The notes beneath the pieces were generated by a model. It was given only the letters and a program-made list of their open reading frames with translations, had not been told where the DNA came from and did not search any database. A program made the translations under genes and the position numbers. From Collinsella sp. An268 (GTDB lineage: Bacteria; Actinomycetota; Coriobacteriia; Coriobacteriales; Coriobacteriaceae), in contig NZ_NFJH01000007.1 in the NCBI RefSeq assembly GCF_002159765.1, forward strand, positions 62,001 to 126,000: a stretch of 64,000 nt of DNA. Direction: 5' to 3'. Positions 30,814 through 40,880 of this stretch are shown one piece after another; position 1 is the first letter of the stretch, and each line of letters opens with the position of its first letter.

Positions 30814-32552
30814 GGGAGCTCAAAGAGGTGCTTGAGGACTGGGAGGCCGTGATCGGCCTCGAGATCCATACCGAGCTCACGACGCTCGACACCAAGATGT
30901 TCTGCAACTGCAAGCTCACACACGACGACGAGCCCAACACGCACGTCTGCCCCGTGTGCCTGGGCCTCCCCGGTGCGCTGCCGGTGCCCAACCGCCGCGC
31001 GATCGAGAGCATCGTGAAGGCCGGTCTCGCGACCAACTGCGAGATCCAGAAGCACTCGATGTTCTACCGCAAGCACTACTTCTATCCCGATATGGCCAAG
31101 AACTTCCAGACCACGCAGGGACCGGTCGCCTTCTGCATGCACGGGCGCCTGGATCTGGAGGTCACCGGCCGCGGTGCCGAGGAGCGCCCCGCGTGCGCCT
31201 TCGGCGAGGCGGAGGCGGCGAGCCTGGCCTCGGCGTCGGCCGGTGCGGTGGGGCTTTCGGCAGACCTCTCCCGTCGCGCCGACAGCCAGCCGGCGCCGAC
31301 GGGTGCGGACGCGTGTGCGCAAAACGACCCCGCCCCCAACGATGCGGGCGGCACGGCGCTCGCGGGCCTCTCGTCCTACGACACCGCCGCACTCGCCACG
31401 GCAGAGCGCCGCGAGGACGGCTCCTACACGGTGCCCATCCGGATCCTGCGCATCCATATGGAGGAGGACGCCGCCAAGATGGTGCATGTCGGCGGCGAGG
31501 AGGGGCGCATCGGCGGCGCGGCCGAGTCGCTCATCGACTACAACCGCTGCGGCACGCCCTTGATCGAGCTCGTCACCGAGCCCGACCTGCGCACTCCCGA
31601 GGAGGCGCGCCTCTTCATGGAGAAGCTGCGCCGCATCTTCCTCACGCTCGGCATCTCCGACTGCTCGATGGAAAAGGGTTCCATGCGCTGCGACGGCAAC
31701 GTGAGCCTGCGTCGCCGCGGCGACGCGAAACTCGGCGTGAAGACCGAGCTCAAGAACCTCAACTCCTTCAAGGCGCTGCACGACGGCCTCGCCTACGAGA
31801 TCTGCCGTCAGGCCGAGGTGCTCGAGGCCGGCGGCGAGATCTACCAGGAGACCCGCCACTGGGAGCCCAGCCGCAAGCGCACCGTCGTTATGCGCACCAA
31901 GGAGACGGCGGACGACTACCGCTTCTTCCCCGATCCCGACCTGGCGCCCTTCGACCTCACCGATGAGTTCATCGCGCACTGCGCGGCCGAGATTCCCGAG
32001 CTGCCGGACGCCAAGCGCGACCGCTACCAGCGCGATTTCGGTATCAAGCGCGCCGATGCCGAGCAGATCGCTGGCGACCCGGCCTGTGCGGACTTCTTCG
32101 AGGAGGCCGCCGCGGGTCTTGCCGGCAAGGCGGCGCAGACCGTGGCGAACCTCATCGTGAACGAGCTCACCGGCTATCTCAACGCCGCCGGCGCTGAGGT
32201 GACGCTCGAGACCTGCGGCATCGCGCCCGCGCAGGTCGCCTCGCTCGCGCGCCTGCTCGCCGAGGACGCCATCAGCTCCAACCAGGCGCACGAGGTCTTT
32301 ACCCTCATGGCAGAGACGGGCGACGACCCGGCGAAGATTGTGGACGAGCGCGGCATGCGCCAGGTGAGCGACACCGCCGCGCTGCAGCCGATCGTCGACG
32401 CGGTGCTCGCGCGCTGCGCGGACCAGGCGCAGCAGTACCGCGACGGCAATCAGAAGGTGCTGGGTTTCCTCGTGGGGCAGTGCATGCGCGAGAGCCGCGG
32501 CCAGGGCAATCCCAAGCTCTTCAACGAGCTGTTGCGCGCCTCGCTCTCCTGA
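30810..32552 (+). CDS. gatB: Asp/Glu-tRNA amidotransferase subunit B, with unusual insertion
   Basis: 580 residues, about 90-100 more than usual. Kinase/transamidase core: VIGLEIHTEL, CPVCLGLPGALPV (zinc-site Cys), YFYPDMAKNFQ, HMEEDAAKM, CDGNVSLRRRG, and the C-terminal helical and YqeY-type tail (FLVGQCMRES). The extra length is a low-complexity block at about residues 120-200 between the strand LDLEV and RILRIHMEEDA; part of it (AQNDPAPND) is encoded by an inverted copy of the dispersed GGGGACGGGG repeat. As an essential gene it must be functional with the insertion, so the block probably loops out of the fold. Confidence 0.95.
   Translation: MRELKEVLEDWEAVIGLEIHTELTTLDTKMFCNCKLTHDDEPNTHVCPVCLGLPGALPVPNRRAIESIVKAGLATNCEIQKHSMFYRKHYFYPDMAKNFQTTQGPVAFCMHGRLDLEVTGRGAEERPACAFGEAEAASLASASAGAVGLSADLSRRADSQPAPTGADACAQNDPAPNDAGGTALAGLSSYDTAALATAERREDGSYTVPIRILRIHMEEDAAKMVHVGGEEGRIGGAAESLIDYNRCGTPLIELVTEPDLRTPEEARLFMEKLRRIFLTLGISDCSMEKGSMRCDGNVSLRRRGDAKLGVKTELKNLNSFKALHDGLAYEICRQAEVLEAGGEIYQETRHWEPSRKRTVVMRTKETADDYRFFPDPDLAPFDLTDEFIAHCAAEIPELPDAKRDRYQRDFGIKRADAEQIAGDPACADFFEEAAAGLAGKAAQTVANLIVNELTGYLNAAGAEVTLETCGIAPAQVASLARLLAEDAISSNQAHEVFTLMAETGDDPAKIVDERGMRQVSDTAALQPIVDAVLARCADQAQQYRDGNQKVLGFLVGQCMRESRGQGNPKLFNELLRASLS
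31317..31345 (-). repeat. dispersed repeat inside gatB
   Basis: Inverted orientation copy, core AAAACGACCCCGCCCCCAAC with GCGC and ATGC near the ends. One change relative to the consensus (CCCC for TCCC). In frame within the GatB insertion. Confidence 0.7.
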
Positions 32553-32568
32553 TAGGGGGCGCGGCGGT

Positions 32569-32620
32569 CGGGTCGGGGCGCGCGTCGGCCTGGGGTCGGC
32601 GCGTCCCGCGCCCCGACCCG
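32569..32620 (+). terminator. long hairpin after gatB
   Basis: 14-bp perfect stem, CGGGTCGGGGCGCG (32569-32582) with 32607-32620, 17 bp after the gatB stop. No T-run. Likely 3' end structure. Confidence 0.55.
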
Positions 32621-32713
32621 GTTGACCGCCCCGCGCATTCGCTCGTCTGCGGGCCCGCGCGCCGAGAGGACGCTCCGCTGATGGGCGCCAAACGCCCGCC
32701 CGCCGATATGACA

Positions 32714-32729
32714 ACTTGTCTGAACAAGT
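32714..32729 (+). promoter_or_regulatory. ACTTGT/ACAAGT inverted repeat before malQ
   Basis: ACTTGT-CTGA-ACAAGT, followed by CTAGGCTACCCCTAG. It lies 87 bp before malQ, in the likely promoter region; probably an operator for a sugar regulator. No confident -35/-10 pair. Confidence 0.4.
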
Positions 32730-32815
32730 AGCATGCTAGGCTACCCCTAGGTATGACACGGGCGTGCGGGCCGTCTGCCGCAGGCGGCCCGCGCGCCATC
32801 GCAAAGGGGGAGCAT

Positions 32816-34327
32816 ATGCGCAAAGCCGGTGTACTGATGCCCATCACCTCGCTGCCGAGCCCGTGGGGCGTCGGCACGATGGGCGCCGAGGCGCGGTCGT
32901 TCGTCGATTTTCTGGCGCAGGCGGGGGTGGCCGTGTGGCAGATCCTGCCGCTCGGGCCCACGAGCTTCGGCGACTCGCCCTACCAGTCCTACTCGTCGTT
33001 CGCCGGCAACCCCTATCTCATCGACCTCGACGACCTCGCCGCAGAGGGCTTGCTCGAGAAGGCGGAGTACGCCGGACGCCCCTGGGGTAGCGACCCGGCG
33101 CGGGTCGACTACGGCGCGCTCTACCGCGAGCGCTTCGACGTGCTCGCCGCGGCCGTCGCGCGCCTTGCGGAGCACGCGCCCGCCGAGCTCGACGCGTTTT
33201 GCGAGCGCGAGGCGGCGTGGCTCGAGGACTACGCCCTGTTCATGGCGCTCAAGCGCGCGCACGGCGGGGCCCCGTGGAGCCAGTGGGAAGACGGCATCCG
33301 CTTGCGCGAGCCCGCCGCGCTCGATGCGGCGCGCGCCGAGCTCGCCGACGAGGTGGCGTTTTGGAAGGGCGTGCAGTACCTGTTCTTCCTCCAATGGGGC
33401 CGCCTCAAGGGCTACGCGCACACCGCCGGCATCGAGATCATGGGCGATCTGCCCATCTACGTGGCCGAGGACAGCGTGGAGGTGTGGGCGCACCCGCAGG
33501 AGTTCCAGCTGGATGAGAACCTGCGGCCCGTCGAGGTCGCCGGCTGCCCGCCGGACGGCTTCTCGGCCACCGGCCAGCTCTGGGGCAACCCGCTCTTTGA
33601 CTGGGAGCGCATGCGCGAGGACGGTTACCGCTGGTGGATCGGCCGCATCGCGCACCAATACAAGTTCTACGACATCCTGCGCATCGACCACTTCCGCGGC
33701 TTCGATTCCTACTACGCCATCCCCGCGGGCAACACCACCGCGGCAGGGGGCCGTTGGCGCGAGGGGCCGGGTATCGGCTTTTTCCAGGCGGTGGAGGAGC
33801 GCCTGGGACCGCGTTCCATCGTGGCCGAGGACCTGGGCTTTCTCACGCCGTCGGTGCACAAGCTCCTCGCCGACACGGGGTATCCGGGCATGAAGCTTCT
33901 GCAGTTCGCCTTCGACAGCCGCGACGGCGGCGCAGACGCCTACCTGCCTTTCGTCTATCCCACCAACAGCGTGGCCTACATCGGCACGCACGATAACGAC
34001 ACCGCGCTCGGCTGGCTCGAGACCGCGCCCGCGGCAGACACTGCCGCGGCGCGCGCGTACCTGGGTCTGAATGCCGCGGAGGGCGAGGGCTGGGGCCTCA
34101 TGAGGGGCATTCTGGCGAGCCCGTCCGACCTCGCAGTGCTGACCATGCAGGACCTCCTGGGCCTGGGGAGCGAGGCACGCATCAACACCCCCTCGACGCT
34201 CGGCGGCAACTGGACGTGGCGGGCGCTTCCCGGTTTCGCGACCGAGGAGCTCGCCCACACGCTCCGCGATAAGCTCGCGCTCTACCGACGGCTGCCGCCC
34301 GAGGTGGAGGTCGCCGAGGCGGTCTAG
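32816..34327 (+). CDS. malQ: 4-alpha-glucanotransferase (amylomaltase), GH77
   Basis: 503 residues from ATG 32816 (AAAGGGGG upstream). Transfers alpha-1,4-glucan chains, releasing glucose, in maltodextrin or glycogen use. GH77 features: ITSLPSPWGVGTMG, WQILPLGPTSFGDSPYQSYSSFAGNP, catalytic nucleophile region RIDHFRGF, acid/base Glu in VAEDLGFLTP, and IGTHDNDTALGW. Normal length for the short bacterial form. Stands alone between gatCAB and a repeat-rich spacer. Confidence 0.96.
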   Translation: MRKAGVLMPITSLPSPWGVGTMGAEARSFVDFLAQAGVAVWQILPLGPTSFGDSPYQSYSSFAGNPYLIDLDDLAAEGLLEKAEYAGRPWGSDPARVDYGALYRERFDVLAAAVARLAEHAPAELDAFCEREAAWLEDYALFMALKRAHGGAPWSQWEDGIRLREPAALDAARAELADEVAFWKGVQYLFFLQWGRLKGYAHTAGIEIMGDLPIYVAEDSVEVWAHPQEFQLDENLRPVEVAGCPPDGFSATGQLWGNPLFDWERMREDGYRWWIGRIAHQYKFYDILRIDHFRGFDSYYAIPAGNTTAAGGRWREGPGIGFFQAVEERLGPRSIVAEDLGFLTPSVHKLLADTGYPGMKLLQFAFDSRDGGADAYLPFVYPTNSVAYIGTHDNDTALGWLETAPAADTAAARAYLGLNAAEGEGWGLMRGILASPSDLAVLTMQDLLGLGSEARINTPSTLGGNWTWRALPGFATEELAHTLRDKLALYRRLPPEVEVAEAV

Positions 34328-34340
34328 TGCTGATTTGGGT

Positions 34341-34402
34341 GCTGATTTGGGGACGGGTTCAAGCCGTGCATGGCGGCATTTGGGGACGGGTTCAAACCAT
34401 GC
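34341..34402 (+). repeat. two dispersed GGGGACGGG repeats after malQ
   Basis: Copies at 34341-34364 and 34376-34402 (GCATTTGGGGACGGGTTC ... ATGC). This variant has GGGTTCAAA instead of GGGTCGTTT. Same orientation, about 36 bp apart, starting 14 bp after the malQ stop. Confidence 0.75.
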
Positions 34403-34498
34403 GTTGCCCGTCCCCGTCGCGCGTGCAGGAACGTGGAGGCAGGGTTGCTTTGCCCGAGGCGGCGGAGAGCAACCCCGCCTCTGCCCCTGTCCGAACAC

Positions 34499-34550
34499 TG
34501 CATGTTTTGACCCCGTCCCCAAATGCACGTTTTGACCCCGTCCCCAAATG
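34499..34550 (-). repeat. two inverted dispersed repeats before the peptide importer
   Basis: Copies at 34499-34527 and 34525-34550 (TTTTGACCCCGTCCCCAAAT, ends TGCA), overlapping by three bases. With the forward pair at 34341-34402 they would form large hairpins. This accounts for most of the gene-free stretch 34328-34722. Confidence 0.75.
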
Positions 34551-34622
34551 AGTCCCGAACCCCTCGCCCCGGGCCCCGCCTTTGCAGGGGGTTTGTTTCG
34601 AACGCGTTTCCGACCTATGACC

Positions 34623-34640
34623 ACTTTATTTCGATAAAGT
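34623..34640 (+). promoter_or_regulatory. ACTTTA/TAAAGT palindrome before dpp operon
   Basis: ACTTTA-TTTCGA-TAAAGT, 83 bp upstream of the substrate-binding protein gene, in an AT-rich patch that is unusual for this window and should hold the operon promoter. Related half-sites (AAAGTA) recur near 34683. Confidence 0.4.
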
Positions 34641-34722
34641 AGCAAATAACTCTCTCCGCTCCCGAGCGCACTCTAGCGCGCTAAAGTACCGTTTACTTCG
34701 GTAACAGGGAAGGAGAACCATT

Positions 34723-36333
34723 ATGTCCATGGCAGAGATTTCGAGAAGGCGCTTCATCCAGGCGTTTGGCGCCGTCGCGGCCACGAGCTCGTTTGCGCTC
34801 GCTGGTTGCGGTGCCCAGCGCGCGAGCGAGGCGGACGGCAGCGCTGCGGCAGGCGGCACGGCCGATACCATCACCTTCGCCCAGGGTGCCGACCCCCGCG
34901 GTCTCGACCCCGCGTACGTGGACGACGGCGAGTCCGCAAAGATCATGTGCAACATCTACGACACGCTGCTTCGCTATGACACGGAGACCTGCGACATCGT
35001 ACCCGGTCTGGCCGAGCTGCCCGATGTCTCCGACGACGGTCTCACCTACACCTTCACGCTGCAGGAGGGCGTCAAGTTCCACGACGGCACCGACTGCAAC
35101 GCCGAGGCGGTCATGACCTCCATCGTCCGCCAGCTCGAGCCCGAGCGCACCGAGGACATGCCCTACGCCTCCTTCGTCTTTGGTTCTGAGGCGTCCAACA
35201 ACGGCGTCGCTTCCGTCGAGGCGCCCGATGACACCACGCTCGTCATCACCCTGCGCGCCGCATCCACCCCGTTCATCAAGAACATGGCGATGGCGCTCGC
35301 CGCGCCCGTGGTGGCGCCGTCCGCCATCGAGGCCGGCGACTCCAACGAGAACCCCATCGGATCGGGCCCCTACAAGTTCGTCTCCTGGTCCAAGGGCGAG
35401 AACGTCGTGCTCGAGGCCAACGAGGACTACTGGGATGCCGACCACATGCCGCAGACCAAGAACGTCATCTTCCGCTTCATCGCCGAGAACTCGAGCCGCG
35501 TGACCGCCCTCAACAACGGCGAGGTCGACATCATCGACGGCATCGACGCCTCCGTGGTGCCCACCATCACCGACGCGGGCAACGAGCTCTTCGAAGAGGA
35601 CGGCATGAACATCAACTACATGGCGTTCCGTAATGACGAGGGCGTGTTCTCCACGCTCGAGGCGCGCCGCGCGTTCTGCCAGGCGGTGAATGTCGAGGAG
35701 ATGGTCGAGAGCCTCTACAGCGATTACGCCGGCGTCGCGACCTCCGTCATGCCGCTGTGGATGGCCCCTTACGATAAGGACATCCAGCAGACCGCCTACG
35801 ATCCCGAGACCGCCAAGGCGGCGTTTGCCGAGCTCGGCATCACGAGCTGCACCATGCTCACCTACACCAACCCGCGTCCCTACAACTCCATCGGCGGTCA
35901 GGCGCTCGCCGAGGCGATCCAGGGCTACCTGGCGGATGCCGGTGTGGACATGGAGATCGTCTCCTATGACTGGACGACCTATCAGACCAAGGTGGAGACC
36001 GACGCCTTCGACTGCTGCCTCTACGGCTGGGTGGGCGACAACGGCGACCCGGACAACTTCATGAACCTGCTCGCCGACGAGAACGTCTCCATGAACGTCG
36101 GCCGCTATCGCAGCGATGCGTACAACGCCCTCATCCAGCAGGGCTTGGCCACACCTGAGGGCGACGAGCGCGACAACATCTACAAGCAGTGCGAGCAGAT
36201 GGTCGCCGACGAGATGCCCTGGATGCTCATCAGCCACTCCAAGAACCTCGCGGGCTACAGCCCCAAGGTCAAGGGCTTCTACTATCACCCGACCGGCGTC
36301 GTGCACCTGGAGGGTGTCACGAAGGAGGCGTAG
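34723..36333 (+). CDS. peptide ABC importer, substrate-binding lipoprotein
   Basis: 536 residues; GAAGGAG before the ATG. The N-terminus combines a twin-arginine type motif (SRRRFIQAFG) with a lipobox (FALAGC, Cys29), so it may be a Tat-exported lipoprotein. The rest is an SBP_bac_5 (DppA/OppA) protein: ADPRGLDPAYVDDGES, LRYDTETCDIVPGLAE, then the long C-terminal lobe ending YHPTGVVHLEG. Binds di- or oligopeptides, or nickel-type ligands, outside the membrane and hands them to the DppBC channel. First of five co-directional importer genes. Confidence 0.93.
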   Translation: MSMAEISRRRFIQAFGAVAATSSFALAGCGAQRASEADGSAAAGGTADTITFAQGADPRGLDPAYVDDGESAKIMCNIYDTLLRYDTETCDIVPGLAELPDVSDDGLTYTFTLQEGVKFHDGTDCNAEAVMTSIVRQLEPERTEDMPYASFVFGSEASNNGVASVEAPDDTTLVITLRAASTPFIKNMAMALAAPVVAPSAIEAGDSNENPIGSGPYKFVSWSKGENVVLEANEDYWDADHMPQTKNVIFRFIAENSSRVTALNNGEVDIIDGIDASVVPTITDAGNELFEEDGMNINYMAFRNDEGVFSTLEARRAFCQAVNVEEMVESLYSDYAGVATSVMPLWMAPYDKDIQQTAYDPETAKAAFAELGITSCTMLTYTNPRPYNSIGGQALAEAIQGYLADAGVDMEIVSYDWTTYQTKVETDAFDCCLYGWVGDNGDPDNFMNLLADENVSMNVGRYRSDAYNALIQQGLATPEGDERDNIYKQCEQMVADEMPWMLISHSKNLAGYSPKVKGFYYHPTGVVHLEGVTKEA

Positions 36334-36484
36334 CACACGGTGCCGTAACGGCACGTATGAGCGCTAAGACCTGGTAGACAGACGGGCCGGGCTCACCCTC
36401 GGCCCGTCGATGTTTTCCGCCGCGCTCCGCGCGGCACCGGCGTGTGGCAGGCGCGCCGCAGATATTGGGGAGGAGGAAGGTAGC

Positions 36485-37501
36485 GTGCTGAAATACATCT
36501 TGAAGCGCATCTTGCTGGCGATTCCCGTGCTTCTGGGCGTCTCCATCATCGTGTTCCTCATCATGCGCGTGTTTTCAGCTGACCCGGCGCCCGTGGTGCT
36601 CGGGCAGCACGCTACGGCGGAGGCCATGGAGGCATGGCGCGACGCCAACGGGCTCAACGACCCGCTTATCGTTCAATACTTCAACTTCTTGACGGGGGCG
36701 CTCACGGGCAACCTCGGCGAGAGCTACTACACGCACACCCCCGTGACGCAGGAGCTGCTCAGCCGCTTCCCGGCTACGGTGGAGCTCGCGCTGGTGGCCA
36801 TCGTCATCGCCGCGGTCGCGGGCGTGGCGCTCGGCGTGGTCTCGGCCACGCACAAGAACTCGCCCATCGACGGCTTGGCGACGATCCTCGCGCTCGTGGG
36901 CGTGTCCATGCCCATCTTCTGGTTGGGCGTGCTGCTCATCATCCTGTTCGCCGGCGTCTTTCATATACTGCCGAGCTCGGGGCGAATCGATCCCTTGCTC
37001 CAGCCGGTGGGCGGGACGGGCCTCTATCTTATCGATACCCTCCTCATGGGCGACTTCGAGGCGTTTGCCGACGCAGCGAGCCATATCGTGCTGCCGGCGC
37101 TCGCGCTCTCGATGTACTCCATGGCGGTCATCACCCGCATGACGCGCTCGAGCATGCTCGAGACACTCAACGAGGATTATGTGCGCACCGCGCGCGCCAA
37201 GGGCCTCAAGAAGCGCCGCGTCGACATCCATCACGCGCTGCGCAACGCCATGCTGCCCGTGACCACGGTCATCGGCCTGCAGCTGGGCAGCCTGCTCGGC
37301 GGCGCCATGCTCACCGAGACGGTCTTCGCTTGGCCCGGTATCGGCAAATACGTCGTCGACTGCATCCTGAAATCGGACTTTCCCGTCGTGCAAGGGGCGG
37401 TGCTCCTCATCGGCGTGATCTTCATCGTGATCAACCTCGTGGTGGACGTCATCTACGCCTACCTCGATCCGCGCATCACCTATACCAAGGAAGAGGGGTG
37501 A
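36485..37501 (+). CDS. peptide ABC importer permease, DppB-like
   Basis: 338 residues from GTG 36485 (GAGGAGGAAGG upstream). N-terminal span LKYILKRILLAIPVLLGVS typical of DppB/OppB, six membrane segments, and the EAA loop for ATPase contact (NEDYVRTARAKGLKKRRV). Large extracytoplasmic loop after TM1. Forms the channel with the next gene product. Confidence 0.95.
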   Translation: MLKYILKRILLAIPVLLGVSIIVFLIMRVFSADPAPVVLGQHATAEAMEAWRDANGLNDPLIVQYFNFLTGALTGNLGESYYTHTPVTQELLSRFPATVELALVAIVIAAVAGVALGVVSATHKNSPIDGLATILALVGVSMPIFWLGVLLIILFAGVFHILPSSGRIDPLLQPVGGTGLYLIDTLLMGDFEAFADAASHIVLPALALSMYSMAVITRMTRSSMLETLNEDYVRTARAKGLKKRRVDIHHALRNAMLPVTTVIGLQLGSLLGGAMLTETVFAWPGIGKYVVDCILKSDFPVVQGAVLLIGVIFIVINLVVDVIYAYLDPRITYTKEEG

Positions 37502-37506
37502 TACGC

Positions 37507-38451
37507 ATGGCAGCTGCATCCGTCAACCTTGACAAGCGCCGCGCGGGCGCGCCCGAGGGTCCCGACGGCGCCCCCCAGGCGCCCGCCGCTGAGAAGACCG
37601 AGTCGCTCTGGAAGGACGTCTGGTACGCCCTCAGCCAGAACATCCCCGCTATGGTGAGTCTCGTTATCATCGCGGCGCTCGCGCTCGTGGCCATCGTCAC
37701 CTTCATCGCACCGGGCATCTTGCCCTACGACCCCTATCAGCAAGACCTTTCGGCCTCCTTCGAGGGACCGAGCCTCGCGCATTGGTTCGGGACCGACCAG
37801 CAGGGGCGCGATATCTTCTGCCGCGTGCTCATCGGCAGCCAGATCTCGCTCACGGTCGGCCTGCTCTCCGTGGCGATCTCGCTCGTCATCGGCGTGACGC
37901 TCGGCGCCATCGCCGGTTACAAGGGAGGTGTCGTAGACACCATCATCATGCGCTGCATGGACATGATGCTCGCCATCCCGTCGATCCTGCTCGCCATCGC
38001 CTTCATGGCGGCGCTTGGGCGCGGCATCGACAAGGCGATCATCGCCATCGGCTTCGTGTCCATTCCCGAGTACGCGCGCATCGTGCGCAGCCAGGTGCTC
38101 GCGGTCAAGCAGTCGGATTACGTGGCCGCCGCCCGCGTCATCGGCGATTCGGACGCGACCATCATCTTCCGTCACGTGCTCCCCAACGTCATGCCCTCCA
38201 TCATCGTCCGCGCGACGCTCGGCATCTCGAGCGCCATTCTCGACGCGGCGGCGCTCGGTTTTCTGGGTCTCGGCGTGCAGCCGCCGGCGGCGGAGTGGGG
38301 CGACATGCTCGGCCGCGGCCGCAACTACATCTTCGCGGCGCCGCACGCCATGATCTTCCCGGGTCTCGCCATCACCGTCACGGTGCTTGCGTTCAACCTG
38401 CTGGGCGACGGTATCCGCGATGCGTTTGACCCCAAGAGCAGGGCGAGGTGA
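37507..38451 (+). CDS. peptide ABC importer permease, DppC-like
   Basis: 314 residues from ATG 37507, five bases after dppB. N-terminal Ala/Pro-rich cytoplasmic stretch, TM1 [18 protein letters not shown], motif [17 protein letters not shown] of the DppC/OppC family, EAA loop [33 protein letters not shown] near the end. Stop overlaps the following ATPase gene's alternative GTG start. Confidence 0.95.
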   Translation: MAAASVNLDKRRAGAPEGPDGAPQAPAAEKTESLWKDVWYALSQNIPAMVSLVIIAALALVAIVTFIAPGILPYDPYQQDLSASFEGPSLAHWFGTDQQGRDIFCRVLIGSQISLTVGLLSVAISLVIGVTLGAIAGYKGGVVDTIIMRCMDMMLAIPSILLAIAFMAALGRGIDKAIIAIGFVSIPEYARIVRSQVLAVKQSDYVAAARVIGDSDATIIFRHVLPNVMPSIIVRATLGISSAILDAAALGFLGLGVQPPAAEWGDMLGRGRNYIFAAPHAMIFPGLAITVTVLAFNLLGDGIRDAFDPKSRAR

Positions 38452-38456
38452 GTGCC

Positions 38457-39572
<1,116 letters not shown>

Positions 39573-39575
39573 CAC

Positions 39576-40727
39576 ATGGCAATCGATAAGACGGATAACC
39601 TGATCGAGGTGCAGCACCTCACGAAAAGCTTTGTGGCCGACACCAACTTCTTTGGCAAGCCGACGTCCTTCGTGCAGGCGGTGGACGACGTCAACTTCAC
39701 CATCCGGCGCGGCGAGGCGTTTGGCCTCGTGGGCGAGTCGGGCTGCGGCAAGACCACCATCGGTAAGATGATCGTGGGGCTCCTCAAGCCCACGAGCGGC
39801 CGCATCCTGTTTGAGGGCGAGGACATCACCGCGCTCTCGCAGCGCGACCGCCGGCGCCTGAGCACCGACATCCAGCTCATCTTCCAGGACCCGTACGCGA
39901 GCCTGAACCCGCGCATGACCATCGGCCAGATTGTGGCCGAGCCCATCCTCACCAACAACATCCTGCCAAAAGACCAGGTGGATGCCCGGGTTGATGAGCT
40001 GCTGGAGCGCGTGGGCCTGGCGAGCTACATGAAGAACCGCTATCCGCACGAGTTCTCGGGCGGGCAGCGCCAGCGCGTCGGCATCGCCCGTGCGCTCGCC
40101 GTCAACCCCAAGCTCATCGTCTGCGACGAGCCGGTCTCGGCCCTTGACGTCTCCATTCAGGCCCAGGTGCTGAACCTTCTGGACGACCTGAAGGACCAGT
40201 TTGGCCTCACGTACCTTTTCATCGCGCACGGCCTGAATGTCGTCAAGCACATCTCCGACCGCGTGGGCGTTATGTACCTCGGCCGCCTGATGGAGGTTGC
40301 TCCCAAAAACAGCCTCTACCACGAGCCGCTCTGCCCCTATACGCAGGCGCTCCTCTCCGCCATCCCGAGTCCCGACCCCAAGCTGCAGCGCCGTCGCATC
40401 ATTCTCGAGGGCGACGTGCCGAGCCCCATCGACCCGCCCGCGGGCTGCCGGTTTGCGAGCCGCTGCTTCGCCAAGGTGGGCGCGTGCGACGTCTCGGCGC
40501 CCGAGCAGCGCGAGGTCCTGCCCGACCATCTGTGTTCGTGCCATCGCTACGACACGGTCGATGCCGATGACGTGCGCCAGCTCGCCCTCGACATCCAGTA
40601 CGCCGCCGCCCGCCCGAGCTACGGGCGCGGCAGCGACCTTATGAACGCCGACCCGGTCGTCACGCCCGAGGCCGACCTCGCAGCCGAGGGCGATGCCTCC
40701 GGCGCCACCCCGGCCGCAACCGACTAG
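39576..40727 (+). CDS. peptide ABC importer ATPase, DppF-like
   Basis: 383 residues; AAGGAGGTG upstream, three bases after the DppD stop. Walker [12 protein letters not shown], signature [10 protein letters not shown], Walker [13 protein letters not shown]; the switch residue is His in [10 protein letters not shown]-terminal Cys motif [14 protein letters not shown]. Second of the two different ATPases that drive the DppBC channel. Followed by a terminator, so the operon is complete with five genes. Confidence 0.95.
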   Translation: MAIDKTDNLIEVQHLTKSFVADTNFFGKPTSFVQAVDDVNFTIRRGEAFGLVGESGCGKTTIGKMIVGLLKPTSGRILFEGEDITALSQRDRRRLSTDIQLIFQDPYASLNPRMTIGQIVAEPILTNNILPKDQVDARVDELLERVGLASYMKNRYPHEFSGGQRQRVGIARALAVNPKLIVCDEPVSALDVSIQAQVLNLLDDLKDQFGLTYLFIAHGLNVVKHISDRVGVMYLGRLMEVAPKNSLYHEPLCPYTQALLSAIPSPDPKLQRRRIILEGDVPSPIDPPAGCRFASRCFAKVGACDVSAPEQREVLPDHLCSCHRYDTVDADDVRQLALDIQYAAARPSYGRGSDLMNADPVVTPEADLAAEGDASGATPAATD

Positions 40728-40802
40728 CGGCCCTACTGCGACCTCCTTCCCCGGGGCGCGGGTCTGTTCCTGCCATGCCGGACCCACTGCCCCCATCGAG
40801 GT

Positions 40803-40838
40803 GCGGCCCCGCGAGCATATTGCCGCGGGGCCGCGTTC
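40803..40838 (+). terminator. terminator of the peptide importer operon
   Basis: GCGGCCCCGCG (40803-40813) pairs perfectly with CGCGGGGCCGC (40824-40834); GTTCTT follows. A TATAAA at 40846-40851 may be the -10 of the next gene. Confidence 0.75.
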
Positions 40839-40880
40839 TTGTGGGTATAAATGCCCTTAGCCGCTCGCAGGAGGTACGCC

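Noticed and set aside
34350-34402. tRNA T-arm-like GGGTTCAAA sequences
   Set aside because: They belong to the dispersed GGGGACGGG repeat; no acceptor or anticodon stem surrounds them.
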